Shown: positions 1 through 8,606, numbered from the stretch's first letter. The stretch: DNA of 20,977 nt from an uncultured Paracoccaceae bacterium (GCA_937916485.1 CALFSV010000100.1:1-20977); one strand, 5' to 3'. Notes: generated by a model not told the origin, from the sequence alone. A program made the numbers and translations.

Positions 1-121
1 TAGAAGGAAGATTGCCAGCACCCAAGCGAAATGGGGGGTGGAAACGCATAAATTCCGAATTGGCATGTAATATCAAAACGCTACAAAAATTTGTCGCGCA
101 AATGGAAACAATGGGACCCGA
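1..121. other. Left-edge intergenic stretch, no gene seen
   Basis: This stretch lies downstream of mlaF and is visibly richer in A and T than the rest of the window. One frame on the plus strand stays open from base 3 to the stop at 123, but its codons do not show the strong G/C third-position preference of the real genes here, so I do not call it. I see no hairpin with a T-run that would serve as a terminator for mlaF. It may hold the promoter of a gene beyond the left edge. Confidence 0.4.
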
Positions 122-868
122 TTAGCGGATTGTTTCGATGGGCCCTTCCGCCCGGCCATGGATGAACTGGTTCACGTAAGGGTCTGGACTCGTGTCCATT
201 TCCCTGATCGGGCCCGTCCAGCGGATCTTGCCAGCGTGGATCATGGCCACCTGGTCGGCAATAGCACGCACGCTGGTCATGTCATGGGTGATCGTGATCG
301 CCGTGGCCCCCATTTCGGTCACGATCTCGCGAATAAGGTTGTTGATGACGCCGGCCATGATCGGATCGAGGCCCGTTGTCGGCTCGTCAAAGAAGATGAT
401 TTCAGGATCGGCACAGATGGCGCGGGCCAGGCCCACCCGCTTTTGCATGCCGCCCGAAAGCTCGGCCGGGAGCCGGTCGGCCACGTCCGCTTGCAGGCCG
501 ACGCGCCCCAGTTTCTCGATCGCGATGCTGCGGGCTTCGGGCCATGGCCGGGCCAGGCTGCCACGCAAGAGACGGAAGGCGACGTTCTGCCAGACGGGAA
601 GCGAGTCGAAGAGGGCGCCGCCCTGGAACAGCATGCCGAACCGGGCCAGGAAGGCCTCGCGCGGGAGCCGTGTGACGTCGGTTTCGTCCACCGTGATGAT
701 ACCTGCGTCCGGTTTGACCAGTCCCAGAATGCATTTGATCAGAACCGACTTGCCGGTCCCCGAACCGCCGATAACCACCATGCTTTGGCCTTTGCCGACA
801 TGCAGGTCGACCCCGCGCAGGACGTGGTTGGAACCGAAGGATTTTTTGACGCCTGTCAGGGTGATCAT
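122..868 (-). CDS. mlaF: MlaF-type phospholipid ABC transporter ATP-binding protein
   Basis: This is the cytoplasmic ATPase of an MlaFE-type ABC system, a family that moves phospholipids between the inner and outer membranes. The 248-residue protein has Walker A (GGSGTGKS, about residues 34-41), a Q-loop followed by GGALFDSLPVWQNVAF (about 82-98), which is characteristic of the Mla/Ttg2A branch, the LSGGM signature (about 137-141), Walker B IIFFDEP (about 157-163) and the H-loop histidine near 195. Length is typical. Its ATG overlaps the stop of the upstream permease gene by four bases, so the two are translationally coupled. The substrate is inferred from the family. No MlaD/Mce, MlaC or MlaB gene is visible, but the operon may continue past the left edge. 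Confidence 0.9.
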   Translation of the reverse strand: MITLTGVKKSFGSNHVLRGVDLHVGKGQSMVVIGGSGTGKSVLIKCILGLVKPDAGIITVDETDVTRLPREAFLARFGMLFQGGALFDSLPVWQNVAFRLLRGSLARPWPEARSIAIEKLGRVGLQADVADRLPAELSGGMQKRVGLARAICADPEIIFFDEPTTGLDPIMAGVINNLIREIVTEMGATAITITHDMTSVRAIADQVAMIHAGKIRWTGPIREMDTSPDPYVNQFIHGRAEGPIETIR

Positions 869-1641
869 GCGGAAAAGAACGCCTCTGTCAGCAGGAAGTT
901 CGCGGCGAGGATGAGGACAGCGGCCGCCACGACCGAGGACTTGGTCGCCCGTCCGACCCCCATCGCGCCTCGGTCCGAGTGCATTCCATAATAACAGCCC
1001 ATCAGCGCGGCGACAAAGCCGAACACGGCCCCTTTGGCCAGGGACGAGGCGATGTCGTGAAACTCCAGAAAGTCGGCGGTGTTCTGAAGATAGCTGGTTG
1101 TGTTGAACCCCAGCCTTTGCGTGCTGATCACAAAGCCGCCAAGGATGCCGATCACGTCACCGATGCCGACCAGAAGGGGCATGACCAGCGTGGCCGCCAG
1201 GACCCGAGGCAAGGTCAGGTACTTCATCGGGTGGGTGGAGAGCGTCACAAGGGCGTCGATCTGCTCGGTCACCTTCATGGTCGCAATCTCGGCCGCGATG
1301 GACGAGGTGACGCGGGCTGCGATCATCAGGCCGACCAGGACAGGCCCAAGCTCGCGCACCATGCCGATGGCGACGATCTGGGGCACCACGGCCTCTGCCG
1401 AAAAGCGCGACCCGCCAGAGTAGATTTGCAAGGCCAGGGCGCCGCCGGTGAAAAAGGCGGTCAGGCCCACCACCGGCAAAGAGAAATAGCCGATTTGCAA
1501 AAGGGCGTGCCGAAACTCGCCAACATAGAAGGGGGGCCGCAACAGATGGCTGATCGTCTCGCCGATAAAGATCGCAAATCTGCCGGTTGCGGCCAGAAGC
1601 GTCAGGGTCGCGGCACCTAGTCGGGCGACCAGCCTTAACAT
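865..1641 (-). CDS. mlaE: MlaE-type ABC transporter permease
   Basis: This is the inner-membrane permease partner of the adjacent ATPase, inferred to take part in phospholipid transport. It has several hydrophobic segments and the MlaE core: ELGPVLVGLMIAARVTSSIAAEIATM-like sequence followed by the EQIDAL coupling region and a PR(V/L)LA turn. The ATG at 1641 is chosen, giving 258 residues, close to the usual family length. The longer open frame up to 1749 would overlap alr by more than 80 bases and adds no recognisable MlaE sequence. No strong Shine-Dalgarno precedes the chosen start, which lies about 25 bases after the alr stop. Together with alr and mlaF it looks like one transcript. Confidence 0.88.
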   Translation of the reverse strand: MLRLVARLGAATLTLLAATGRFAIFIGETISHLLRPPFYVGEFRHALLQIGYFSLPVVGLTAFFTGGALALQIYSGGSRFSAEAVVPQIVAIGMVRELGPVLVGLMIAARVTSSIAAEIATMKVTEQIDALVTLSTHPMKYLTLPRVLAATLVMPLLVGIGDVIGILGGFVISTQRLGFNTTSYLQNTADFLEFHDIASSLAKGAVFGFVAALMGCYYGMHSDRGAMGVGRATKSSVVAAAVLILAANFLLTEAFFSA

Positions 1642-1666
1642 GAGGTTGACCCGTGTGACGCCTGCG

Positions 1667-2704
1667 TCATGTCTGAAGATACCGCCGCTCGTAACGCGGA
1701 CCAAGCGAGGTGAGGATTTCGTAGCCGATCGTCCCGGCGACGCTGGCAAGATCGTCCGGGCCCTGATGGGGCCCGAGGATCGAAAGGGTCTTGGGGGTGT
1801 CGTGCAGATCAGTGATATCGACTGTTATCAGGTCCATAGAGACCCGCCCAACCAGCGGGCAGGGTACATCATTGTGCCAAAGCGTGGCCCGAGAGGACAG
1901 AACCCGATGCAACCCGTCGGCATATCCGGCTGAGAGGGTTGCGATCCGGCCGGGCCGCTCGGCCTGCCAGGAATTGGCATAGCCCACCACCTCGCCCTGT
2001 TGCAGAGTGCGGATCTGAACGACGGGCAGGTCGAGCCGGACAACCGGGGTGGCCTCGGTATAGGGGGCCGCCCCGTAGAGACCGATCCCGGGTCTTGTGA
2101 TGTCGAAATGGTAATCTGGTCCAAGCAGGATCCCGCCGGTTGCGGACAGCGACCGAGGTGCCCCAAGTCCGTCGGTCATCTGACGGAACATATCCAGCTG
2201 GTAGGGGTTCATCGGGTGATCAGGCTCATCCGCACAGGCAAGATGGCTCATCAACATGGTTGGCCCCTGGGCCAGAGCCGTTTCCGCAACGGCGGCCCAT
2301 TCGTCCCACTCCATCCCCAGCCGGTTCATTCCGGTGTCCAGCTGAATCCCGAAGGGGTGTCCCGGCAGGGCCTCGAAGTGGCGGGTCAATTGGTCAAGGC
2401 TGTTAAGCATGGGGGTCAGCCCAAGGTCGCCGATGGTGTCGGTGTCGCCGCGCATGTGGCCGGAAAATATGCAGATTTCCGGGCCAGGCCCAAGGGCGCG
2501 CCGGACGACAGCGCCTTCCTCGGCCATGGCGACAAAGAACCGGCGGCAGCCTGCGCGGGCCAGTGCGCGGGCAACCCGCGCTGCGCCAAGGCCGTAGGCG
2601 TCCGCCTTGACCACCGCGCCGGTTTCGGCGCTGCTCATACGGTCAAGGGCGCGCCAATTGGCGACGATGGCGTCTAGGTCGATGGTCAAGATGGCACGGC
2701 TCAT
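1667..2704 (-). CDS. alr: Alanine racemase
   Basis: This PLP-dependent enzyme interconverts L- and D-alanine and supplies D-alanine for peptidoglycan. The 345-residue protein has the PLP-lysine motif [11 protein letters not shown] (Lys near residue 33), the second catalytic base in [11 protein letters not shown] (Tyr near 261) and the C-terminal LVGRVSMD motif (about 285-291). Length is slightly shorter than typical bacterial Alr (about 360) but complete. It follows the ClpP-like gene by 46 bases on the same strand and precedes mlaE by 25. In E. coli and many other bacteria alr directly follows dnaB; here the two are about 4.4 kb apart (see findings). Confidence 0.95.
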   Translation of the reverse strand: MSRAILTIDLDAIVANWRALDRMSSAETGAVVKADAYGLGAARVARALARAGCRRFFVAMAEEGAVVRRALGPGPEICIFSGHMRGDTDTIGDLGLTPMLNSLDQLTRHFEALPGHPFGIQLDTGMNRLGMEWDEWAAVAETALAQGPTMLMSHLACADEPDHPMNPYQLDMFRQMTDGLGAPRSLSATGGILLGPDYHFDITRPGIGLYGAAPYTEATPVVRLDLPVVQIRTLQQGEVVGYANSWQAERPGRIATLSAGYADGLHRVLSSRATLWHNDVPCPLVGRVSMDLITVDITDLHDTPKTLSILGPHQGPDDLASVAGTIGYEILTSLGPRYERRYLQT

Positions 2705-2750
2705 GGCGGTCTTTTGACAGGCAGGGGCAGGGGCGGCAAGGGGGGGCGGA

Positions 2751-3536
2751 TCATTCCTCCGGGACGGTGGCGAGGCGGTAGGCCAGCAGCTCTTCCGGCT
2801 CCAACAGGTAGATCTCGGACGGGGGGGTCATCAGGGCGTGCTGCATCAGGGCAGGGTCGATGCCCATCTCGATCAGGTAGGCCATCACCTCGCCCTGCCC
2901 GCGTTGGATATCCTCGACCGCAAGAAAGGCGGGCAGGGCCGCGTTCTGGCCAAAATAGTGCTGGTGCACGCCGACCCACGCCCCTTCGGCCACCTCGCGG
3001 CTGGTGCCGGCGGCAAGGATATAGGGGCAGGCGGACAGGCAGATGTCGGTCTCGGTCATGGCTGTCCCAACCTCAAGCCTGCGCAGGGTCCGGCCAATCG
3101 CCAGCGCGTCGAGGACTGAGCCACCGGGGCTGTTCAGAAAGACGGTCGTCGGCGGGACCGCTTGCGTCTCAAGCCATTCGGCCAGCCTGTTGGCGTCCCC
3201 GTCCGCGATTGTGCCTGTCAGGGTAAGGGCGGTCCCACCGTCCCAGTCTGCCGTGTCAAAGGCCAGTCGGCTGGGCATGTCCAGGGTCGAGGGGATGGGC
3301 CGTGAACCGGGGGCCGGAGGGCGGAAGGTCAGATCGCCCGGCGCATAGCGCCGCGTCTGGTCGCCCGGCCGCGTCGGTTCGGTCATCCCCGGCGCGGTTG
3401 AGCCGCTAAGTATGCCCGGCAGCACACGCGCCACGTCAGCCCCGAACAGCAGCAGGGCAAGCCCGACTTGCAGGCCAAGGATCGCCAGCAGCCAGCGCCG
3501 GACCGGGTGGGGCGCGGGATCGGGCAGATCGGTCAT
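2751..3536 (-). CDS. Membrane-anchored ClpP/crotonase-fold serine protease homologue
   Basis: The 261-residue protein has one hydrophobic anchor near residues 14-35, a proline-rich linker to about 85, then a ClpP-like fold. Visible landmarks are FLNSPGGSV (about 133-141; the Gly-Gly-Ser oxyanion loop), [12 protein letters not shown] (about 166-177; Ser168 in the nucleophile position) and GVHQHYF (about 189-195; histidine of the triad). This resembles the COG3904 group of predicted periplasmic ClpP-like proteins, in which activity is largely untested. The orientation of the anchor suggests a periplasmic domain. Its ATG overlaps the stop of the upstream membrane-protein gene by four bases, implying coupled expression and perhaps a shared complex. 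The fold is likely; the substrate is unknown. Confidence 0.75.
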   Translation of the reverse strand: MTDLPDPAPHPVRRWLLAILGLQVGLALLLFGADVARVLPGILSGSTAPGMTEPTRPGDQTRRYAPGDLTFRPPAPGSRPIPSTLDMPSRLAFDTADWDGGTALTLTGTIADGDANRLAEWLETQAVPPTTVFLNSPGGSVLDALAIGRTLRRLEVGTAMTETDICLSACPYILAAGTSREVAEGAWVGVHQHYFGQNAALPAFLAVEDIQRGQGEVMAYLIEMGIDPALMQHALMTPPSEIYLLEPEELLAYRLATVPEE

Positions 3537-4864
3537 TCGGCGGGTCGAGATGTATCGACCGCCGACAATCCGGTCCTGCGCGGGTCAGGTGCCGAATTTG
3601 GCGGTGGTTCCAGTGCAGACGGCTGAAGCGGAGGAAGATCGGCCTGCGCCGCTTCGATCTCGCGCAGGCCGGCAAGGGCGGCGCGGAATTCGGCCAGCGT
3701 CATCTGATCTTGGCCCGACACGCCCGCGCGCCCGGCGCGGATCGCGGCCTGGGCGATGGCGGTGATAAAGACCAGAACCGCTGGCAACAGGTCGATGGCG
3801 ATGGCCCCGGCCCAAGAGGGGATAAAGTTTCCCGCATACAGGATGACCGCATCGGCGGTGGAGATCGGGGTATAGACGGTCTCTTCGGGTTGCTGCATCG
3901 ACATGACGCTTTCGGCGGCCAGTCGCAGCGTTTCGGCCCGCTGGCCCAGAACGGTCAGCACCGAATCGATCGTGGCCTGCTGACCTGCCCGAGTGTCGGC
4001 GTTTGACCCGTCGAGTTGCGGCAGGATCACTGACTGGGACAGATCCAGCGCCGACCGCTGGACAAGCGGGGCTACCGAAAGCTGGCGCAGGCGGGTGATG
4101 ACATTGGCCAGCCGCACGGCCTCTTCCGAAAACTGGACCGAGCGGGTCTCGACCGGCCCCGGCTCGACCGTGAGGGCGCGCATCCGGCTCAGGATCTGGT
4201 TGCCCTCGGCAAAGGCAGCTCCGACGAGGCTGTCCTGGCTCGCGATCTGCGCCTCCAGCCCCGACAGTTCATCCGCCTTCTGGCGCAACAGACGGAACAC
4301 CGCGCCCTGACCGGCAAAGCCCGACAACTCGCCGCTGGCCTCTTGTTCGGACAGGTCGGAGAAGGACTGGCGCACGCGGGCCACGTCGCGCTCCAGCGCC
4401 TGAGCCGAGACGGCGATGGTATTGGCCCGCTCCAATGCGGCCTGGTAGTTCTGCACGGTGGTGGCCAGATGCTGTTCGACCGCCGCGGCACCGGCAAGGG
4501 CGGCGGCATTCAGCCAGGATGACATGGCAATGATGGCCAGCGAGCCAAGCCCCATCGAGGCCAGCAGACCAAGCCGCGAGGCCATCGTCCGCATCGCGGG
4601 CAAAAGCCGCATCATGTAGGACCAGAAGACAAAGATACCGACCGACACGGCGACCGAATAGGCCATCGCGGCAAAGACACTCAGCGCGCCGGTATCGTCC
4701 AGAAGGGACGACACCCCAAGGTAGGTATAGATGCCAGAGGCCACCGCAAGCACGGCAAGGGCGGCGCCGGTAAAGCTGTCCAGCCAGGCCAGATGGCCCT
4801 CAATCTCGCGGGATTGTTGCAGACCGCGCATTTCGGCCCGGCTGACGGGATCGGTTCCGGACAT
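3533..4864 (-). CDS. Four-helix membrane protein with long soluble central region, function unknown
   Basis: I do not recognise this family. The ATG at 4864 is chosen because AAGGAGG lies just upstream, giving 443 residues; the longer frame starting at 4915 lacks such a site. Hydrophobic segments fall near residues 31-52, 63-84 and 98-120, followed by about 230 residues rich in Ala, Gln, Glu, Arg and Leu, likely helical or coiled-coil, then a fourth membrane segment near 352-375 and a proline-rich tail. The arrangement suggests a large periplasmic or cytoplasmic helical domain held between membrane helices. It is flanked by the vWA gene (68-base gap) and the ClpP-like gene (4-base overlap), so the three probably work together, but no role can be assigned. 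Confidence 0.7.
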   Translation of the reverse strand: MSGTDPVSRAEMRGLQQSREIEGHLAWLDSFTGAALAVLAVASGIYTYLGVSSLLDDTGALSVFAAMAYSVAVSVGIFVFWSYMMRLLPAMRTMASRLGLLASMGLGSLAIIAMSSWLNAAALAGAAAVEQHLATTVQNYQAALERANTIAVSAQALERDVARVRQSFSDLSEQEASGELSGFAGQGAVFRLLRQKADELSGLEAQIASQDSLVGAAFAEGNQILSRMRALTVEPGPVETRSVQFSEEAVRLANVITRLRQLSVAPLVQRSALDLSQSVILPQLDGSNADTRAGQQATIDSVLTVLGQRAETLRLAAESVMSMQQPEETVYTPISTADAVILYAGNFIPSWAGAIAIDLLPAVLVFITAIAQAAIRAGRAGVSGQDQMTLAEFRAALAGLREIEAAQADLPPLQPSALEPPPNSAPDPRRTGLSAVDTSRPAE

Positions 4865-4932
4865 TGGCGGCCCTCCTTGGCGGTTGCTGGCAAGATAGGC
4901 GGCGGGGCCGGGCATTGCGAGTCACGCCCGCG

Positions 4933-5748
4933 TCAGTTGACCCCGAAGTTGCGGTTGCGCTGAAACCACATCCGTTCCCCGATCAGACAGTCATAGGGGG
5001 TCGCCTGTGTCGGCCAGATACGCTCGGGCAAGGGGGCGGGCGAGGGGGCGGGTATCGGGTTGAAGGGACCGCCTGCCAGTTCCAGTACCAGCTTGCGGGT
5101 CACGGCTGCGGCGAAATCCTTCCAATCGCGCACGGCGATGACAAAGGCGCCGGGACCGCCGATCACGCAGCGTTCGTAATAGACATCCAGATCCGCCAGC
5201 CTGCTGCCGCCCAGCCCCTCGCGCGTCATCAGGGGCAGCCCGTTGATGGTGATGCCCCTTGCCAGCACGGCATCGCGGGCCTCGGGCGCAGGGCGGCCCT
5301 GATTGTTCGGACCGTCGCCCGAGATGTCGATGATCCGACGCAACCCCTGGAATGTGTTGCCGTCCAGACTGTCGGCCCCGTAATAGAGCGCCCCGCTGAT
5401 CGACGTGCGGCTTAGCGTTCCGGCCCGCCAGTCGGAGAGGGTCTGGGCGACCCTTTCAAGGTCATCCGGCCCGTCGATCATGGTCCAGTCCTGCACCACC
5501 CGATATGTGCCGGTTCCGGCCCATTCCACATAGGACAGGGCAATTTGGCCAATCATCCCCCGGCCAATCACCTCTGCGACGGGTGCGCTGCGCAAGGCCT
5601 CGGCATAGCCGCGCCGTTGCAGGTCAAGCTCGGTTGGGGACATGGAGCGTGAGACATCGACAAGCAACAACAACTCAGCGTCCACTTCCTGGGCCGCCAG
5701 CGGTGCGGCAAGGCAGAGCGAGAAGAGCAGGGGAAGAACGCGGTGCAT
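4933..5748 (-). CDS. DUF1194 secreted von Willebrand factor A-domain protein
   Basis: The 271-residue protein begins with a clear signal peptide ending near LAAPLAAQ, so it is exported. A von Willebrand A domain follows directly: DVSRSMS (about 31-37) carries the DxSxS metal-site motif, and the later DISGDGPNNQG and VYYERCVIGGPGAFV segments match the DUF1194 group of alphaproteobacterial vWA proteins. vWA domains bind partners through a metal ion; no enzyme activity is expected. No strong Shine-Dalgarno is visible before the ATG. It is the first gene of the minus-strand run towards alr and is divergent from the cupin gene. The fold is well supported; the ligand and process are unknown. Confidence 0.82.
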   Translation of the reverse strand: MHRVLPLLFSLCLAAPLAAQEVDAELLLLVDVSRSMSPTELDLQRRGYAEALRSAPVAEVIGRGMIGQIALSYVEWAGTGTYRVVQDWTMIDGPDDLERVAQTLSDWRAGTLSRTSISGALYYGADSLDGNTFQGLRRIIDISGDGPNNQGRPAPEARDAVLARGITINGLPLMTREGLGGSRLADLDVYYERCVIGGPGAFVIAVRDWKDFAAAVTRKLVLELAGGPFNPIPAPSPAPLPERIWPTQATPYDCLIGERMWFQRNRNFGVN

Positions 5749-5876
5749 CCCCGACTGTCAGCCGCAACCGGCGCTTCTGTCCAGTGACGATTGTGCGAGC
5801 AAACGGTTGCACCGCCCGCCCCGGCCTTCGTAGTCTGATCCCATGGCAGATCATCACGCCATTCAGGGAGGATACC

Positions 5877-6425
5877 ATGGCGCTACCGACACGTCGCGTG
5901 ACACGAGAGGAAATGCTGAAGCGCGTTGCGCTGTTTGACGAAATCAAGGGATTTGACGGCGGGTTGCCAGACAGCGACCACCCTGACGCCCGACGGACCC
6001 TGTTCAACGTCGTGGGCTTTCAGCCGCCCGAAGGGGCCGGGGGGGCGACATCATCACCGGTCGAGGCCAGTGCGGCCGAAAACGCGGCCATCAAGATTTC
6101 CGAAGGCTTCAACCTGGGCTACTGCAAGGCCAAGCCGGGCAAGGGCCCGATGATGCACAACCACGACACCAATGAGACCTTCATCCCGATGACGGGCCGC
6201 TGGGAATGTTCATGGGAAGTGGATGGCAAGGTCGAGGCGTTCGAACTGGGCCCCTATGACGTCATCTCTTTTCCCCCCGGCGTCCAGCGCCGGTTCATGA
6301 ACGCCACATGGGACGAACCGGATCAGGAGCATCTGCTGATGTTCGTGATCGGCGGCAACGGTCCCAAGGCGGAATTCTCACCCGAGGCGATGGCCGAACT
6401 GAAAGAAAAGGGGCTTGTGGCCTAG
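5877..6425 (+). CDS. Cupin-domain protein
   Basis: The 182-residue cytoplasmic protein has a single cupin barrel. Motif 1 is present as HNHDTNE (His94, His96, Glu100), giving three of the usual metal ligands. In motif 2 (PPGVQRRFMN, about 133-142) the expected histidine is replaced by Arg138, so metal binding may be altered or lost. The ATG at 5877 is chosen because AGGGAGG sits at a good distance; the longer frame upstream runs through the divergent intergenic region. The gene stands alone on the plus strand between two minus-strand blocks. The substrate cannot be predicted; cupins range from dioxygenases to sugar-binding or regulatory proteins. Confidence 0.8.
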   Translation: MALPTRRVTREEMLKRVALFDEIKGFDGGLPDSDHPDARRTLFNVVGFQPPEGAGGATSSPVEASAAENAAIKISEGFNLGYCKAKPGKGPMMHNHDTNETFIPMTGRWECSWEVDGKVEAFELGPYDVISFPPGVQRRFMNATWDEPDQEHLLMFVIGGNGPKAEFSPEAMAELKEKGLVA

Positions 6426-6450
6426 GGCCACCGCTCGTTGCAAAGTATTG

Positions 6451-6481
6451 AACTGGCGACCGGTCCAACCGGTCGTCAGTT
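6451..6481. terminator. Hairpin between convergent cupin and cytochrome c genes
   Basis: The arms AACTG-CGACCGGT and ACCGGTCG-CAGTT pair over 13 base pairs with one G/T mismatch and a CCA loop. The right arm overlaps the stop codon of the cytochrome gene. There is no T-run directly after it on either strand (a GTTTTC lies seven bases further on the plus strand), so it is a probable but not classical bidirectional terminator. Confidence 0.5.
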
Positions 6482-6925
6482 GATCCCGTTTTCTCGCTGC
6501 AACTCACGAATATAGGTGACAATCGTGGCGACATCGGCCCGGGTCAGACCTGGAACCGGGGCCATGTTGCCGAAATCCCAATGGTGCGATTGCACGCCCA
6601 ACGCGACAGCGCGCTGGAACGATTCGTCCCCGTGATGATTCGGCTCGTAGATGATGTGGACCAGCGGGGGGGCGACCCCGTCCTGACCGGCTCCGTTCTG
6701 CCCATGACAGGCAGCACAGGCGGCTTCATAGGCCCGCTGGCCCATCTGGGCCTCGCTCGACAATTGGGCCGGCAAGGCAACCTGGACAATCGCTGCGCCG
6801 GGCGTCGACGATAGGGCGCCTTGGTTGGCAAGCTCTGGCGGCGTCTGCCTTTCGGCATAGAATGCATATGCCGCAAGGCAGGCGGCCAAAATGAGCAGGA
6901 GGCCAGCGACACGAGTGTTGTTCAT
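6476..6925 (-). CDS. Small membrane-anchored class I cytochrome c
   Basis: The 149-residue protein has an N-terminal hydrophobic segment (about residues 6-24) that is either an uncleaved anchor or a signal peptide, then a single cytochrome c domain. The heme-attachment motif is CAACH (Cys70, Cys73, His74) and the likely axial methionine is Met121 in FGNMAPVPG. The domain ends in a typical DVATIVTYIRELQ helix. It should act in periplasmic electron transfer; the partner is not evident from its neighbours. The ATG at 6925 directly precedes the hydrophobic segment; an in-frame ATG at 6955 would add ten residues. It lies 187 bases downstream of dnaB on the same strand and may have its own promoter. 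Confidence 0.85.
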   Translation of the reverse strand: MNNTRVAGLLLILAACLAAYAFYAERQTPPELANQGALSSTPGAAIVQVALPAQLSSEAQMGQRAYEAACAACHGQNGAGQDGVAPPLVHIIYEPNHHGDESFQRAVALGVQSHHWDFGNMAPVPGLTRADVATIVTYIRELQRENGIN

Positions 6926-7112
6926 CAAATGAAATCCAGCTTTGGGGTCTTGCATCGGGACATCGGGAAGTAAGCCCGTTATCCAAGGTTCCCGCGCTGG
7001 AAGGTCAACCCGTCTTGGAGAGGTCTTGGAAACATCTTCTTGGCAGGCCCTAGGCAGAGAACGGCCACAAGCCCCGTGATGCTGATGAGTCCGACAGGGG
7101 CCAAAGCGGCCG

Positions 7113-8606
7113 CTAGAACGACCGGTCGTCGCCCTGCTGCCAGGCCTTGGCCAGGTTGCCAAATCGGGTAAAGCGGCCCTCAAAGCTCAGGTCGACGGTT
7201 CCGATGGGGCCGTGGCGCTGCTTGCCGATAACCACCTCGGCCTTGCCATGCAGGCGCTCCATTTCTTCTTGCCACTGGGCCATCTTCTCCAGCTCGTGAT
7301 CGCCGGGTTTTTCCCGCTCCTTGTAGTATTCCTCGCGGAACACGAACATGACGACGTCGGCGTCCTGCTCGATCGACCCGGATTCGCGTAGGTCCGACAG
7401 CTGCGGACGCTTGTCCTCGCGGCTTTCGACCTGGCGCGACAGCTGCGACAGGGCAATGACGGGAATGTTGAGCTCTTTGGCGATGGCCTTGAGGCCCTGG
7501 GTGATCTCGGAAATCTCATTGACCCGGTTCTCGGACCGGCCGGTGCCGCGCAACAGCTGCAGGTAGTCAACGAACAGGGCATCCAGCCCGTGCGTCCGCT
7601 TGAGCCTGCGGGCGCGGGCGGCAACCTGGCTGATCGGCAGGGCGGGGGTGTCGTCGATGAACAGGGGGCAGGATTCAAGCTGCTTGGCAGCCTCGACGAA
7701 CCGGCGAAATTCGCCTTCGGTCATATCGCCCCGGCGGATCTGCTCACTGGGAACTTCCGAGGCTTCGGAGAGGATACGGGCGGCAAGCTGCTCGGCACTC
7801 ATCTCGAGCGAGAAGAACCCAACAACCCCACCGTTGACGGCCCCTTCAGTGCCGTCAGGCAACTGGCCCTTCTTGTAGGCCTTGGCCACATTGAAGGCGA
7901 TGTTGGTGGCCAGCGAGGTTTTGCCCATCGACGGACGGCCGGCAAGGATCAGAAGGTCGGACTTGTGCAGGCCTCCCAGCTTCTTGTCGAGATCGGTGAG
8001 ACCGGTCGAAACACCGGCAAGGCCACCGTCCCTTTGATAGGCGGCATTGGCATGCTGGACGGCATCGGTGACGGCGCGCAGGAACGACTGGAAGCCGCTT
8101 TCGGAACTGCCCTGTTCGGCCAGCTTGTAGAGCTCCTGTTCAGCCTCGACGATCTGTTCCTTGGGTTCCGAGGCCACATCGACCCGCGCCGCCTTGGCCG
8201 AGATGTCGCGGCCCAGCCGGATCAACTCGCGCCGGATCGCCAGATCGTAGATCATCTGGGCATAATCCCGCGCCGCAAAGGCGGAGATGGCAGCCCCCGC
8301 CAATCGGGCAAGGTAGGACGGGCCGCCCAGCTCCTTCAGACCTTCGTCATCCTCGAGAAAGGTCTTGAGGGTCACAGGCGAGGCGAGGGCGTTCTTGGCG
8401 ATCCGGGCGGCGGCAGTGTCGTAGATGCGGGCATGGACCGGATCATAGAAATGATCCTTGGAGATGATGCTGCTCACCCGGTCAAAGATATCGTTGTTGG
8501 TCAGGATCGCGCCCAAAAGCTGTTGCTCGGCCTCGATCGAATGGGGCATGGCATCGCCGTCATCTGCCACAGCACCCGAGGCGTTGAAAACAGTGATCTC
8601 GTTCAT
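7113..8606 (-). CDS. dnaB: Replicative DNA helicase DnaB
   Basis: This is the hexameric 5'-3' helicase of the replication fork. The 497-residue protein has the N-terminal DnaB domain beginning HSIEAEQQLLGAIL (about 22-35), Walker A GRPSMGKTS (about 223-231), Walker B LFVDYLQLL (about 344-352), SQLSRQVESR (about 387-396) and the C-terminal KQRHGPIGTV segment (about 462-471) with the arginine finger. An insertion after Walker A (about 244-260) is common in alphaproteobacterial DnaB. The ATG at 8606 is preceded by AGGGAG; the frame remains open to 8888 but that part overlaps pyrE and is not DnaB-like. It has its own promoter region, separated from pyrE by a terminator. Confidence 0.97.
   Translation of the reverse strand: MNEITVFNASGAVADDGDAMPHSIEAEQQLLGAILTNNDIFDRVSSIISKDHFYDPVHARIYDTAAARIAKNALASPVTLKTFLEDDEGLKELGGPSYLARLAGAAISAFAARDYAQMIYDLAIRRELIRLGRDISAKAARVDVASEPKEQIVEAEQELYKLAEQGSSESGFQSFLRAVTDAVQHANAAYQRDGGLAGVSTGLTDLDKKLGGLHKSDLLILAGRPSMGKTSLATNIAFNVAKAYKKGQLPDGTEGAVNGGVVGFFSLEMSAEQLAARILSEASEVPSEQIRRGDMTEGEFRRFVEAAKQLESCPLFIDDTPALPISQVAARARRLKRTHGLDALFVDYLQLLRGTGRSENRVNEISEITQGLKAIAKELNIPVIALSQLSRQVESREDKRPQLSDLRESGSIEQDADVVMFVFREEYYKEREKPGDHELEKMAQWQEEMERLHGKAEVVIGKQRHGPIGTVDLSFEGRFTRFGNLAKAWQQGDDRSF

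Noticed and set aside
3..125. Open plus-strand frame at the left edge
   Set aside because: Codon use lacks the G/C third-position bias of the real genes and it has no recognisable sequence; it could only be the end of an off-window gene, which I cannot support.
158..991. Long plus-strand open frame opposite mlaF and mlaE
   Set aside because: It is antisense to two genes with clear family motifs and has a composition typical of the mirror frame of GC-rich coding DNA, with no domain seen.
7100..7112. GC-rich symmetry (GCGGCCGC) after the dnaB stop as a terminator
   Set aside because: The pairing is short and no T-run follows on the minus strand.
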